Below, piece by piece: positions 54,464 to 62,800 of a DNA stretch of 64,000 nt (positions within the stretch are counted from its first letter, which is position 1; every line of letters starts with the position of its first letter). The position numbers and the translations under genes were made by a program. This stretch comes from Nostoc sp. S4 (GTDB taxonomy: Bacteria > Cyanobacteriota > Cyanobacteriia > Cyanobacteriales > Nostocaceae), in the NCBI GenBank assembly GCA_029379225.1, contig JAQYWR010000001.1:186001-250000 (forward strand), given 5' to 3'. The notes beneath the pieces were generated by a model, which saw only the letters and a program-made list of their open reading frames with translations, was not told where the DNA came from and made no database searches.

Positions 54464-55273
54464 ATGAAAAAATTAATTAAAGGTTTACGCGAATTCAAAA
54501 GTAGTTATTTTCCCGCTAATGAAGAACTGTTTGAACAACTTTCTCATGGTCAAAAGCCTAGAGTACTATTTATTACTTGTTCGGATTCACGTATCGATCC
54601 AAACCTGATTACACAAGCTGGCTTAGGTGAATTGTTTGTGATCCGCAATGCAGGCAATATTATTCCACCATATGGTGCAACTAATGGCGGTGAAGGGGCA
54701 ACAATAGAATATGCTGTTCAAGCATTAGATATTCAACAAATTATTGTCTGTGGTCACTCGCATTGTGGTGCTATGAAGGGGTTAATGAAGTTAGACAGCT
54801 TGCGGATAGAAATGCCGCTTGTACATGACTGGCTCAAGTATGCAGAGGCAACCCGACGACTAGTAAAAGATAATTATAGTGACTACGAAGGCGAAGAACT
54901 CTTAGAAATAATTATTGCTGAGAATGTACTCACCCAAATCGAAAATTTACGAACTTATCCAGTAATTCACTCTAAGCTCCACCAAGGGCAACTCAAAATT
55001 TATGCTTGGATTTATCAAATTGAAACAGGAGAAGTCTTGGCATACGATGCAGAAAAGCACGCCTATATCTTGCCCCAAAATCAGCTTATGCCATCGGAAA
55101 GAGATGAGATATTTGAACCACTAAGCAATGTGGAAATACGTTTCACTAAAACTCAACAACGAGCATTACCATCATCCGAAGAAGTCCCCAATGGCGCACA
55201 TGAATGGTTTCCAATGACAGTGCTTTCTCCAGAGCAAATGGAGCGAATTTATCGAGGCTCACGAACAAAGTAA
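54464..55273 (+). CDS. ccaA: Beta-carbonic anhydrase, carboxysomal CcaA type
   Basis: Zinc enzyme of 269 residues that interconverts bicarbonate and CO2 inside the carboxysome. Zinc ligands are Cys39, His98 and Cys101 (ITCSDSRIDP and CGHSHCGAMKG), with the Asp41-Arg43 dyad. It resembles the Synechocystis CcaA (icfA) that I remember, with FEQLSHGQ, ITCSDSRIDPNLI and VIRNAGNIIPPYG in the same places. The extension after residue 200 ends in LSPEQMERIYRGSR, which resembles the C-terminal peptide by which CcaA binds CcmM. Length is normal for CcaA and longer than plain bacterial enzymes. No ccm genes are in the window. Confidence 0.93.
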   Translation: MKKLIKGLREFKSSYFPANEELFEQLSHGQKPRVLFITCSDSRIDPNLITQAGLGELFVIRNAGNIIPPYGATNGGEGATIEYAVQALDIQQIIVCGHSHCGAMKGLMKLDSLRIEMPLVHDWLKYAEATRRLVKDNYSDYEGEELLEIIIAENVLTQIENLRTYPVIHSKLHQGQLKIYAWIYQIETGEVLAYDAEKHAYILPQNQLMPSERDEIFEPLSNVEIRFTKTQQRALPSSEEVPNGAHEWFPMTVLSPEQMERIYRGSRTK

Positions 55274-55462
55274 AAGTGTAAGTCCCTATTACCCCATAAC
55301 CAACAAGAATAATAATCAAAAACAGGGGAGAGGCGTTGAGTCTTACTCCCCAATGCTAGTAGCGAAAAAGCTGAGGGTTAGGTTTGGCGTTGGTTTTACA
55401 GATGGTGTCAAAAATCAAAGTTTTATAATAGTATTATCAACGCTCAGAAATTAGAGAAGACT

Positions 55463-56374
55463 GTGACCACTACACTACACTGGCAGGAGCGAGTTGGTAA
55501 TCAAAGAGATTGGGTTTGGCGGGGCTGGCAAACTCGCTATACTTATATTCGCTGTGCCCAGAATCACCAGAACACACAACCTCTAATTCTGTTACATGGC
55601 TTTGGCGCTTCTATTGGTCATTGGCGACATAATTTAGAGGTGTTAGCCGAACATCACACAGTTTACGCCCTAGATATGCTCGGTTTTGGCGCTTCCCAAA
55701 AAGCCGCAGCTAATTACAGCATCGAACTTTGGGTAGAGCAAGTTTATGATTTTTGGCAAACGTTTATCCGTCAACCAGCAATATTAATCGGCAATTCCAA
55801 CGGTTCGCTGATTTCTTTAGCCGCCGCCGCCGCTCATCCCGACATGGTGCGGGGTATGGTGATGATGAGTTTACCCGATCCTTCACTGGAACAAGAAGCA
55901 ATTCCTCCTGTGCTGCGACCAGTGGTCAGAGGAATTAAAAATATTGTTGCTTCGCCGTTGATTCTCAAGCCTGTGTTTAACTTTGTGCGCCGTCCAGGCG
56001 TGTTGCGTCGCTGGGCTAATCTCGCCTACGCTAAACCAGAAGCAATTACCGATGAACTAATAGAAATTTTAGCTGGCCCTCCCCAAGACCGAGGTTCGGC
56101 GAGGGCTTTTAGTGCTTTGTTTAAAGCTACAATTGGAATTAATTTTAGTCCCAATGTTAAGGCAGTATTACCAACCTTAACAATTCCGATGTTATTGATT
56201 TGGGGACAAAAGGATCGCTTTGTTCCCCCAGCTTTAGCAAGCCAATTTGCTCAGTACAACGAAAAATTAGAAGTGCTGAATTTAGAAAACGTGGGTCATT
56301 GTCCCCATGATGAATGTCCTGAACAAGTCAACCAAGCAATTTTAGATTGGATTGAGAGAAAAGTTTGGAGTTAG
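55463..56374 (+). CDS. Alpha/beta hydrolase
   Basis: 303-residue alpha/beta-fold hydrolase with a GTG start. The oxyanion strand is LILLHGFGASIGHWRHNLEV, the nucleophile elbow is GNSNGS (Ser near 112), the acid is probably in WGQKDRFVPP, and the catalytic His is in NVGHCPHDECP. The cap domain around residues 150-200 contains basic RRPGVLRRW. Proteins of this appearance are common in cyanobacteria, often described as pheophytinase-like or haloperoxidase-like; the substrate cannot be told. A ribosome site is weak (TTAGAGAAGACT before GTG). Confidence 0.88.
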   Translation: MTTTLHWQERVGNQRDWVWRGWQTRYTYIRCAQNHQNTQPLILLHGFGASIGHWRHNLEVLAEHHTVYALDMLGFGASQKAAANYSIELWVEQVYDFWQTFIRQPAILIGNSNGSLISLAAAAAHPDMVRGMVMMSLPDPSLEQEAIPPVLRPVVRGIKNIVASPLILKPVFNFVRRPGVLRRWANLAYAKPEAITDELIEILAGPPQDRGSARAFSALFKATIGINFSPNVKAVLPTLTIPMLLIWGQKDRFVPPALASQFAQYNEKLEVLNLENVGHCPHDECPEQVNQAILDWIERKVWS

Positions 56375-56442
56375 GAGTTTGGATTTAAGAATTATTCTCC
56401 CCTGCTTTTCCTGTCCTCCTGCTTTCCTTACCTCCTTGTTGC

Positions 56443-56799
56443 TTATTCAACCGTAGCTTGGTCAGTATCAACATCTGTAGTACCATTTACAGTTCGGGCA
56501 ACAGAAACCATTCTATCGAGAATTTGTTGACTGGGAACTTTACCTTTCAACACTACAGTGCTACCTGTTTGAGCAACCCAAAGGGTATTAACATCGTCGA
56601 GTTGGGCGTCTTGGTCGAATGCCAATGCTACCCGCTTTGCTAAACCACTTTGGTCATATTCACCATTTAATCCTAAACGTTCTGGCGGTACTGATTGCGT
56701 ATCAGTAGTACTAGGAGTTTGGGGTACTGCTTGGGCAGTGGGATTTACTTCAGCATTGTCAGGTTTTTCCATTCCAAATAGTCTTTGTAACCAACCCAT
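56443..56799 (-). CDS. BON domain protein
   Basis: 118 residues. A short N-terminal segment (MGWLQRLFGMEK) and a low-complexity Thr/Pro/Gln linker to about residue 45 lead to a BON domain at about 50-115: SGLAKRVALAFDQDAQLDDV, then WVAQTGSTVVLKGKVPSQQI and MVSVARTVNGTTDVDTDQ. BON domains bind membranes or small ligands. There is no signal peptide, so the amphipathic N-terminus may touch a membrane. It converges with the alpha/beta hydrolase gene. Confidence 0.8.
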   Translation of the reverse strand: MGWLQRLFGMEKPDNAEVNPTAQAVPQTPSTTDTQSVPPERLGLNGEYDQSGLAKRVALAFDQDAQLDDVNTLWVAQTGSTVVLKGKVPSQQILDRMVSVARTVNGTTDVDTDQATVE

Positions 56800-57154
56800 A
56801 ACAACTCATCTCCGATTAGAGGTTAAACCAGACTTGAGTATACAAGCTTTAGTAAGATCTGACATCTGTCGATGAAAAATATTTACTCAAAGAGAATCCT
56901 GCTTGCAAAATAATTTCTCTACAAATTCTCTTTAGAAATTGTAATGAGTGTAACTATTGAGTTTAAAATGAAAGGTCTCACTTATTATTATTTAGTGGCT
57001 CGGTACGTATAGCGCAGTCCTTTAGCTAGTACATTATTATCTAGAATTGGTAAAAAGCTTCAGGTCTAAGTATTCTTACTTTTAACTTTTTACTTTTGCC
57101 TTATGTACTAGTATCTGCGTTACTCAAATCCCGCTCTAGCCTGCGTTGGCGAAG
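56800..57154. other. Divergent intergenic region upstream of ilvN
   Basis: About 355 AT-rich bases with the promoters of BON and ilvN. No leader-peptide attenuator with runs of Ile, Leu or Val codons is apparent. Confidence 0.45.
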
Positions 57155-57673
57155 ATGAAACATACTCTTTCAGTTTTGGTAGAAGATGAGGCGGGCGTTC
57201 TGTCCCGCATTTCTGGTTTATTTGCCCGTCGTGGTTTTAATATTGAAAGCCTTGCTGTCGGCCCGGCTGAACAGGGAGGTGTGTCGCGAATTACGATGGT
57301 TGTACCCGGTGACGATCGCGTGATCGAACAACTCACCAAGCAATTATACAAGTTAGTCAATGTTCTCAAGGTACAGGATATTACCGAAACTCCTTGTGTA
57401 GAGCGAGAATTAATGCTGTTGAAGGTGAATGCTACCAGCAGCAATCGCTCAGAAGTAATCGAACTATCTCAGATTTTTCGGGCGCGAGTCGTGGATGTGG
57501 CGGAAGATTCTCTGACTTTAGAAGTTGTGGGAGATCCGGGTAAAATGGTAGCGATCGTCCAAGTGTTACAAAAATTTGGTCTCAGAGAAATCGCCCGCAC
57601 TGGTAAAATTGCCCTCACTCGTGAATCGGGTGTAAATACCGAATTACTAAAATCTTTGGAAGTAAAGGTTTAG
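57155..57673 (+). CDS. ilvN: Acetolactate synthase small (regulatory) subunit
   Basis: Regulatory subunit for the first common step of branched-chain amino-acid synthesis; it binds valine and activates the large subunit. From ATG 57155 it reads [20 protein letters not shown], the exact family start (TTG 57146 would add three residues). The N-terminal ACT domain is at about 2-75 with [17 protein letters not shown]; the C-terminal domain contains [10 protein letters not shown] and [16 protein letters not shown] sequence. 172 residues is typical of the IlvN/IlvH type. The large subunit gene is not in the window. Confidence 0.96.
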   Translation: MKHTLSVLVEDEAGVLSRISGLFARRGFNIESLAVGPAEQGGVSRITMVVPGDDRVIEQLTKQLYKLVNVLKVQDITETPCVERELMLLKVNATSSNRSEVIELSQIFRARVVDVAEDSLTLEVVGDPGKMVAIVQVLQKFGLREIARTGKIALTRESGVNTELLKSLEVKV

Positions 57674-58445
57674 TTAGGAATTAAAGAAGAAGTCACAATG
57701 CAATTAGCAAAAAGAAGCAGCGTACCTTAGGCTAAGGCTGTAACATACTATAGCAATCAAATAGAAAGTGAAAAATATCAGTGGTGGCTGTTGGCTATCA
57801 ACCGTTAACAGTCAACCGTCAACAACCTGGGGAGTAAAATTTCACAAATGATTTCGGACTGCTAGATGTTAGTCAATTCTGACTATTGATTGCTGACTAC
57901 TTCTCGATCAATGAAAAAGTGATAATCACTACTAGCATATAAATAAGTATATATGGTTATGTCTTTTTATATGCAAAAGTTACGCCAATTTGGCATGACG
58001 CAACAGATAAGAAACTGCTACAAAGTTGTTAGAACGATAAAACATTAAAAACAACTAAAAGTTTTAATAGTCGTCAAGATGACTATAGGACTCCTATTTG
58101 ATTTTTGAAATAACTCTGTACAACTTGAAAAGGTTAATTTTTTAGTTTCTACTCTCTGCCTAAGCTGTAGGAGTTAAAAATCAAAATGGATTAACTAAAT
58201 TACCTAATTTTCAATCTTTAATTGCCAAAATTAGGAGTATTTACTTTGAGCCAAAATATTTAATATTATATCCGCTCAAATTCTCATCATTGTGACCCTA
58301 ATCAAGCAATCCCAAAACCGTTGTGATTGCTTGGTTTTACCTCTAATAAAATATTAGAAGTAATTTTTCAGATATCATCTCATTAATAAAAGTGATAATG
58401 CTCAATAAAATATACACTCGAATTTTCCCTAAAGAATGTTTTTAC
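57674..58445. other. Long gene-free region before the polysaccharide locus
   Basis: AT-rich. It contains an STRR-type tract (CAACCGTTAACAGTCAACCG, 57797-57825) but no plausible gene or RNA. Hairpins with function cannot be judged by eye. Confidence 0.5.
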
Positions 58446-58527
58446 TAGACCTCTTGCATAAATATTTTTTGTCTCACGCAGAGGCGCTGAGAAGAGAACG
58501 CAAAGGAGGACTTTTGCAAGAAGTCTA
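58446..58527. mobile_element. MITE with TAGACCTCTTGCA ends
   Basis: TAGACCTCTTGCA (58446) and TGCAAGAAGTCTA (58515) are inverted copies with one mismatch, each ending in TA. The 82-bp element contains the CGCAGAGGCGCTGAGAAGAG repeat and no gene. A related, more degenerate copy lies at 12676-12758. Confidence 0.7.
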
Positions 58528-58568
58528 CTTAATGAGATAATTTTTTAGATTTAGAGGTCTTGATAGGT

Positions 58569-60608
58569 ATGAATTTATCATTGTTATTTGTTTCTCAATG
58601 GTTACCTCAAAAATTAATTAGTAAGTTATTAAATAATCTGCTAAATCTCAGAAATAGACATTTATTTTTATTTGACATTATTGTTTTATTAATAACAGTC
58701 TTATTAGCTCTAAATTTATGTTTAGATGGAAAGTTTTTTATCGAAGATTATAAATCAGAATTAGGAATTGTAACAATACTTTTTTTAGCAATAAAACTTA
58801 GTGTATTGTGGAATTTGGGTTTTTATAGAATTTACTGGCGCTATGCGAGTATTGAAGAACTTTTATATATAACTAGAGTTATGGGGATTGCAGTAGTAAT
58901 CCAAGCAGTATTCTTTGATGTAATGCGATTTTTTCCATATTTAAGACTGGATTTACTGCCGCGATCGCTCCCATTAATCGATGGTTTACTTTCATGCATT
59001 TTTATTGGGGGACTGCGTTTTAGTATTCCGATTCTAGAAAGAATTAGTCAACAAGATGCAGTATTTAAACCACAAGAACGCGTATTAATAATTGGTGCTG
59101 GTAATGCTGGAATTTCTTTGGTACGAGAAATGCAAAGAAATCCTCAATTAGGGTTTCATCCTGTTGCTTTCATTGATGACGATCCTCGAAAATTTCGGGC
59201 ATACATACGTGGGATTCCTGTAGTTGGCGATCGCTATCAAATTCCTGATGTTTTACAATCTCTCCAAATCCATAAAGCGATCATTGCTATGCCGACAGTT
59301 ACAGGTAAAGTTATTCGAGAAATTGTAGATATTTGCAAAGCAACTGGAACTCAAACTAGCACTTTACCAGGCATACATGAAATTCTCAATGGTCGTGTAC
59401 GAGTTGATAGCATTCGGGATGTACGAATTGAAGATTTACTCAGACGCGAACCCGTACAAATAGATTTTGAAAAAGTTTCCCAATTTCTTCAAGGTAAAAC
59501 AGTATTGATCACAGGTTCAGGTGGTTCCATTGGTAGCGAACTTTGCCGTCAAATTTTTAAATGTAATCCTGCTGAAATGATACTGATGGGACATGGAGAA
59601 AATTCTGTATTTAATATCCAACAAGAATTAGAACAACTTATTCAAGTACTCGAAAATGAAGGCAAATTATCAATTAATACTCCTCATATTTCTACCTTTA
59701 TTGCTGATATCCGCTTCAAGTCTCGATTAGAACATGCATTTAAAATATTCCAGCCTGATGTCATTTTCCACGCTGCGGCTCATAAACATGTCCCATTAAT
59801 GGAATTAAATCCAGTAGAAGCAATCACTAACAATGTAATGGGAACAAAAAATTTAGTAGAACTAGCACTGCAATATGATGTGAAACATTTCGTAATGATT
59901 TCTACAGACAAAGCAGTTAATCCTACAAATGTTATGGGTGCGAGTAAAAGAGTCGCTGAAATGTTGGTGCTGCAAGCTGCAAGAGAAAGTGGTAAACCTT
60001 ATGTAACCGTACGTTTTGGTAACGTTTTAGGCAGTCGAGGTAGTGTAGTTCCCACTTTTAAAAAACAAATTGCAGCAGGTGGGCCAGTAACCGTTACTCA
60101 TCCAGATATTCGTCGTTATTTCATGACTATTCCAGAAGCAGTTCAACTCGTTTTGCAGGCTGCGGTACTTGGTCATGGTGGTGAAGTTTTAATGCTGAAT
60201 ATGGGTAAACCTGTGAAAATTGTTGACTTAGCAAAGGAATTGATTCGTCTTTCTGGATATAAAGTCAACCAAGATATTGAGATTGTATTTACTGGTTTGC
60301 GTCCAGGAGAAAAGTTATTTGAAGAATTATTTATTACTGGAGAAGAATATCAACCAACCGAACACGAAAAACTGTTAGTAGTAAAAAATGCTAGTCAAAT
60401 GATTCCAGAAAATTTAGATATAACTGTGACAACTTTATGTCAAGCAGCAGTGAAAAATGATACAAATTTAATTCTATTTTTACTTGAGCAATTAGTACCA
60501 GGCTATAAACCCAAACACTTAGATAGTTATGTAGGAGCAAATATTTCCAGTAATACTTCACTCCGAACTAAGCCAAACATGAATATGTTGGCACAGGTAA
60601 AATCTTAA
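58569..60608 (+). CDS. CapD/WbpM-like nucleotide-sugar dehydratase/epimerase
   Basis: Membrane-anchored enzyme of the WbpM/PglF group, about 679 residues, that makes UDP-sugars for surface polysaccharide. Four N-terminal membrane helices (LFLFDIIVLLITVLLALNLC onwards to about 140) are followed by a first Rossmann domain (VLIIGAGNAGISLV near 172-186) and the catalytic SDR domain: GSGGSIGSE near 315, AAHKHVPLME, and the STDKAVNP...MGASK site near 456, where Met replaces the usual Tyr as in 4,6-dehydratases of this class. The ATG at 58569 is preferred over TTG 58560. It opens a same-strand run of four polysaccharide-type genes. Confidence 0.93.
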   Translation: MNLSLLFVSQWLPQKLISKLLNNLLNLRNRHLFLFDIIVLLITVLLALNLCLDGKFFIEDYKSELGIVTILFLAIKLSVLWNLGFYRIYWRYASIEELLYITRVMGIAVVIQAVFFDVMRFFPYLRLDLLPRSLPLIDGLLSCIFIGGLRFSIPILERISQQDAVFKPQERVLIIGAGNAGISLVREMQRNPQLGFHPVAFIDDDPRKFRAYIRGIPVVGDRYQIPDVLQSLQIHKAIIAMPTVTGKVIREIVDICKATGTQTSTLPGIHEILNGRVRVDSIRDVRIEDLLRREPVQIDFEKVSQFLQGKTVLITGSGGSIGSELCRQIFKCNPAEMILMGHGENSVFNIQQELEQLIQVLENEGKLSINTPHISTFIADIRFKSRLEHAFKIFQPDVIFHAAAHKHVPLMELNPVEAITNNVMGTKNLVELALQYDVKHFVMISTDKAVNPTNVMGASKRVAEMLVLQAARESGKPYVTVRFGNVLGSRGSVVPTFKKQIAAGGPVTVTHPDIRRYFMTIPEAVQLVLQAAVLGHGGEVLMLNMGKPVKIVDLAKELIRLSGYKVNQDIEIVFTGLRPGEKLFEELFITGEEYQPTEHEKLLVVKNASQMIPENLDITVTTLCQAAVKNDTNLILFLLEQLVPGYKPKHLDSYVGANISSNTSLRTKPNMNMLAQVKS

Positions 60609-60673
60609 CTAGCAGATAGTAATCTACTTTGATTGTTCAACGTGAGTAATTTAACTTAATTGTCAAAATAAAT

Positions 60674-61681
60674 ATGTCTAAAGATTATAATACTATTTTG
60701 CAAGTATTTGATAAAGTATCTAAAGTTAATAGTAGATATTTATCTGGAATTAAGAAGATTGTTAAGATATTTGTCACAAGAAGAAGTGAGTGGTCAATTG
60801 GAATTTATCTAGGCGAATCTCCTTTTAATTTTGTTTCTCCAAACACAATTATTAATCCAGTTTTGACTGCCAAGGATATAACTGATGTCCCAGCATACTT
60901 TGTTGCTGACCCATTTATGGTTTGTGAGGACGGCATTTGGTATATGTTCTTTGAAGTATTAAATAGTCTGCAAAATAAAGGAGTAATAGGACTAGCGACT
61001 AGCAATGATGCATACAAATGGAGTTATCAACAAATTATACTTGATGAACCGTTTCATTTGTCTTATCCATATGTATTCAAATTTCAAAATGATTACTATA
61101 TGATTCCAGAAACTTCACAAGCTAGTTCTATTCGTTTATATAAAGCAACTAATTTTCCAATTAAATGGTCTTTTGTTAAAACTTTACTCACTGAAAAAGA
61201 TTTTGTAGATCCTAGTATTTTTCAAGACAATAATCTTTGGTGGTTGTTGAGTGCAACATCACAAGCAAGAAACACATTACGTCTATATTATTCTCGAGAT
61301 TTGATGGATACTTGGATTGAGCATCCTAAAAGTCCAGTGATTAAGGAAAGTAAAAATATAGCAAGACCAGCGGGTAGAGTTATAGTCTTCGATGGCAAAA
61401 TTATTAGATATACTCAAGATTGTGAGCGGGTATATGGTCATCAAGTTAAAGCGTTTCAAATAACTGAATTGACGACAACAAATTATCAAGAGAAGGAAAT
61501 TAAAAATAATCCAGTTATTAAAGCAAGTGGAGTCGGTTGGAATCAAATAGGTATGCACCATATTGATGCTCACCAAGTTGATAAAGATAAATGGATTGCA
61601 TGTGTGGACGGAAAGCGTTATCGATTAGTTTTTGATGCAAGTTTAATAACTAAAAGTTTGGCTAATAGTAATTCGATTTAA
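60674..61681 (+). CDS. Beta-propeller (GH43-like) protein of a polysaccharide locus
   Basis: 335 residues. Repeated short strands with VADPFMVCEDGIWYMFFEV, YPYVFKFQNDYYMIPETSQ, FVDPSIFQDNNLWWLLSATS and RPAGRVIVFDGKIIRYTQD fit a five-bladed propeller like the GH43/GINT1-N-type domains found in surface-polysaccharide loci. The DP repeats are at typical positions for glycan binding. There is no signal peptide. Whether it is a hydrolase, transferase accessory or binding protein is unclear. It is 65 bp downstream of the CapD-like gene, same strand, and probably in one operon. Confidence 0.75.
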   Translation: MSKDYNTILQVFDKVSKVNSRYLSGIKKIVKIFVTRRSEWSIGIYLGESPFNFVSPNTIINPVLTAKDITDVPAYFVADPFMVCEDGIWYMFFEVLNSLQNKGVIGLATSNDAYKWSYQQIILDEPFHLSYPYVFKFQNDYYMIPETSQASSIRLYKATNFPIKWSFVKTLLTEKDFVDPSIFQDNNLWWLLSATSQARNTLRLYYSRDLMDTWIEHPKSPVIKESKNIARPAGRVIVFDGKIIRYTQDCERVYGHQVKAFQITELTTTNYQEKEIKNNPVIKASGVGWNQIGMHHIDAHQVDKDKWIACVDGKRYRLVFDASLITKSLANSNSI

Positions 61682-61874
61682 TTTGTAAAATTTATTTTTC
61701 TCATGCAGATGTGCAGAGGACGCAGAGAGAAAAATAAAGAAGGTAAGGTTTGAAGAAATAATTTAGGATTACTAAGTTATTTATTTTTACAGGCAGCAAT
61801 CATAATTAAAATTTCCTAGCTACAAGTAGATTTAAATAAGTTGAGTTTGAATAAGATAGTGAGGAATAGAAAAG

Positions 61875-62669
61875 ATGTTAATTATCACAAAGAAATTTAT
61901 CTTTTCAGTAGGAGAAGTTTGGTTTGATGAAGAGACACGAGAATTACAGAATGTAGATGTGCTTCACTATAGACAATGGATGCAACCCATTCAAGGTAGT
62001 CAATCTGATGAATTTTATACTAGATTAATTGATTTAACTAAAAGTCATAATCAACTTTGGGAAAATATTAGTAGTAATGATAGATATAAGATTAGGCGAG
62101 CAGAGCAAAAAGACCAAGTGATTTATGAATATTGGGAGAGTATAGACTCTAATATTCTCAATGATTTTTCTAATTTTTATGATTTATTTGCTTCTCAAAA
62201 AGGCTTAACTAAAATTAATAGAATTCAACTTCAAAATCGTGTAGATGCTGGTGTAATTGATATCTCACGTGTCAAGTTAAAAGATGGTGATTCTTTAGTT
62301 TGGCATGTTTATTATCGCAATAAAAATAGAGTTCGTCTTTTGCATTCTGCATCTTTAAAAAATAATAATGATACTTCCTACCAATCGATTTTAGGACGAG
62401 CGAATCGTTATCATCACTGGCAGGATATTCTGAGATTTAAAAACTTGGGAATTTCTAGCTATGATTTTGGCGGGTGGTATACCGGAAATACAGACCGAGA
62501 AAAATTAGGTATTAATGAGTTTAAAGAAAAGTTTGGTGGAGAAGTTGTCAAGAATTTTAACTGTGTGAATGGTATTACTTGGAAAGGTAAATTATATTTA
62601 CATATTCTGAAAATATATTTCAGATTATCTCAATTTTATAAACCACATTTATTAAATTTTAAATTTTAA
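61875..62669 (+). CDS. FemAB/GNAT-like acyltransferase
   Basis: 264 residues. The central part resembles GNAT-type acyltransferases of the Acetyltransf_6/FemAB class: WENISSNDRYKIRRAEQKD (the conserved basic patch after the first helix), then ISRVKLKDGDSLVWHVYYRN, and LGISSYDFGGWYTGNTDREK near residue 200. These proteins add amino-acyl or acyl groups to sugars or peptidoglycan. It lies 193 bp after the propeller gene on the same strand, next to the flippase. The exact substrate is unknown. Confidence 0.8.
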   Translation: MLIITKKFIFSVGEVWFDEETRELQNVDVLHYRQWMQPIQGSQSDEFYTRLIDLTKSHNQLWENISSNDRYKIRRAEQKDQVIYEYWESIDSNILNDFSNFYDLFASQKGLTKINRIQLQNRVDAGVIDISRVKLKDGDSLVWHVYYRNKNRVRLLHSASLKNNNDTSYQSILGRANRYHHWQDILRFKNLGISSYDFGGWYTGNTDREKLGINEFKEKFGGEVVKNFNCVNGITWKGKLYLHILKIYFRLSQFYKPHLLNFKF

Positions 62670-62800
62670 GTCTTCGATTAAGTTCCTCAAAATTAAAAAT
62701 TTTCTATTGTCCAAAAATAAGTTGAAAATCATTGCAACCAATAAATTCGTAAAAATCAGACACACCAAGACATTGCTAATCTAAAATACAAAATTGTATA

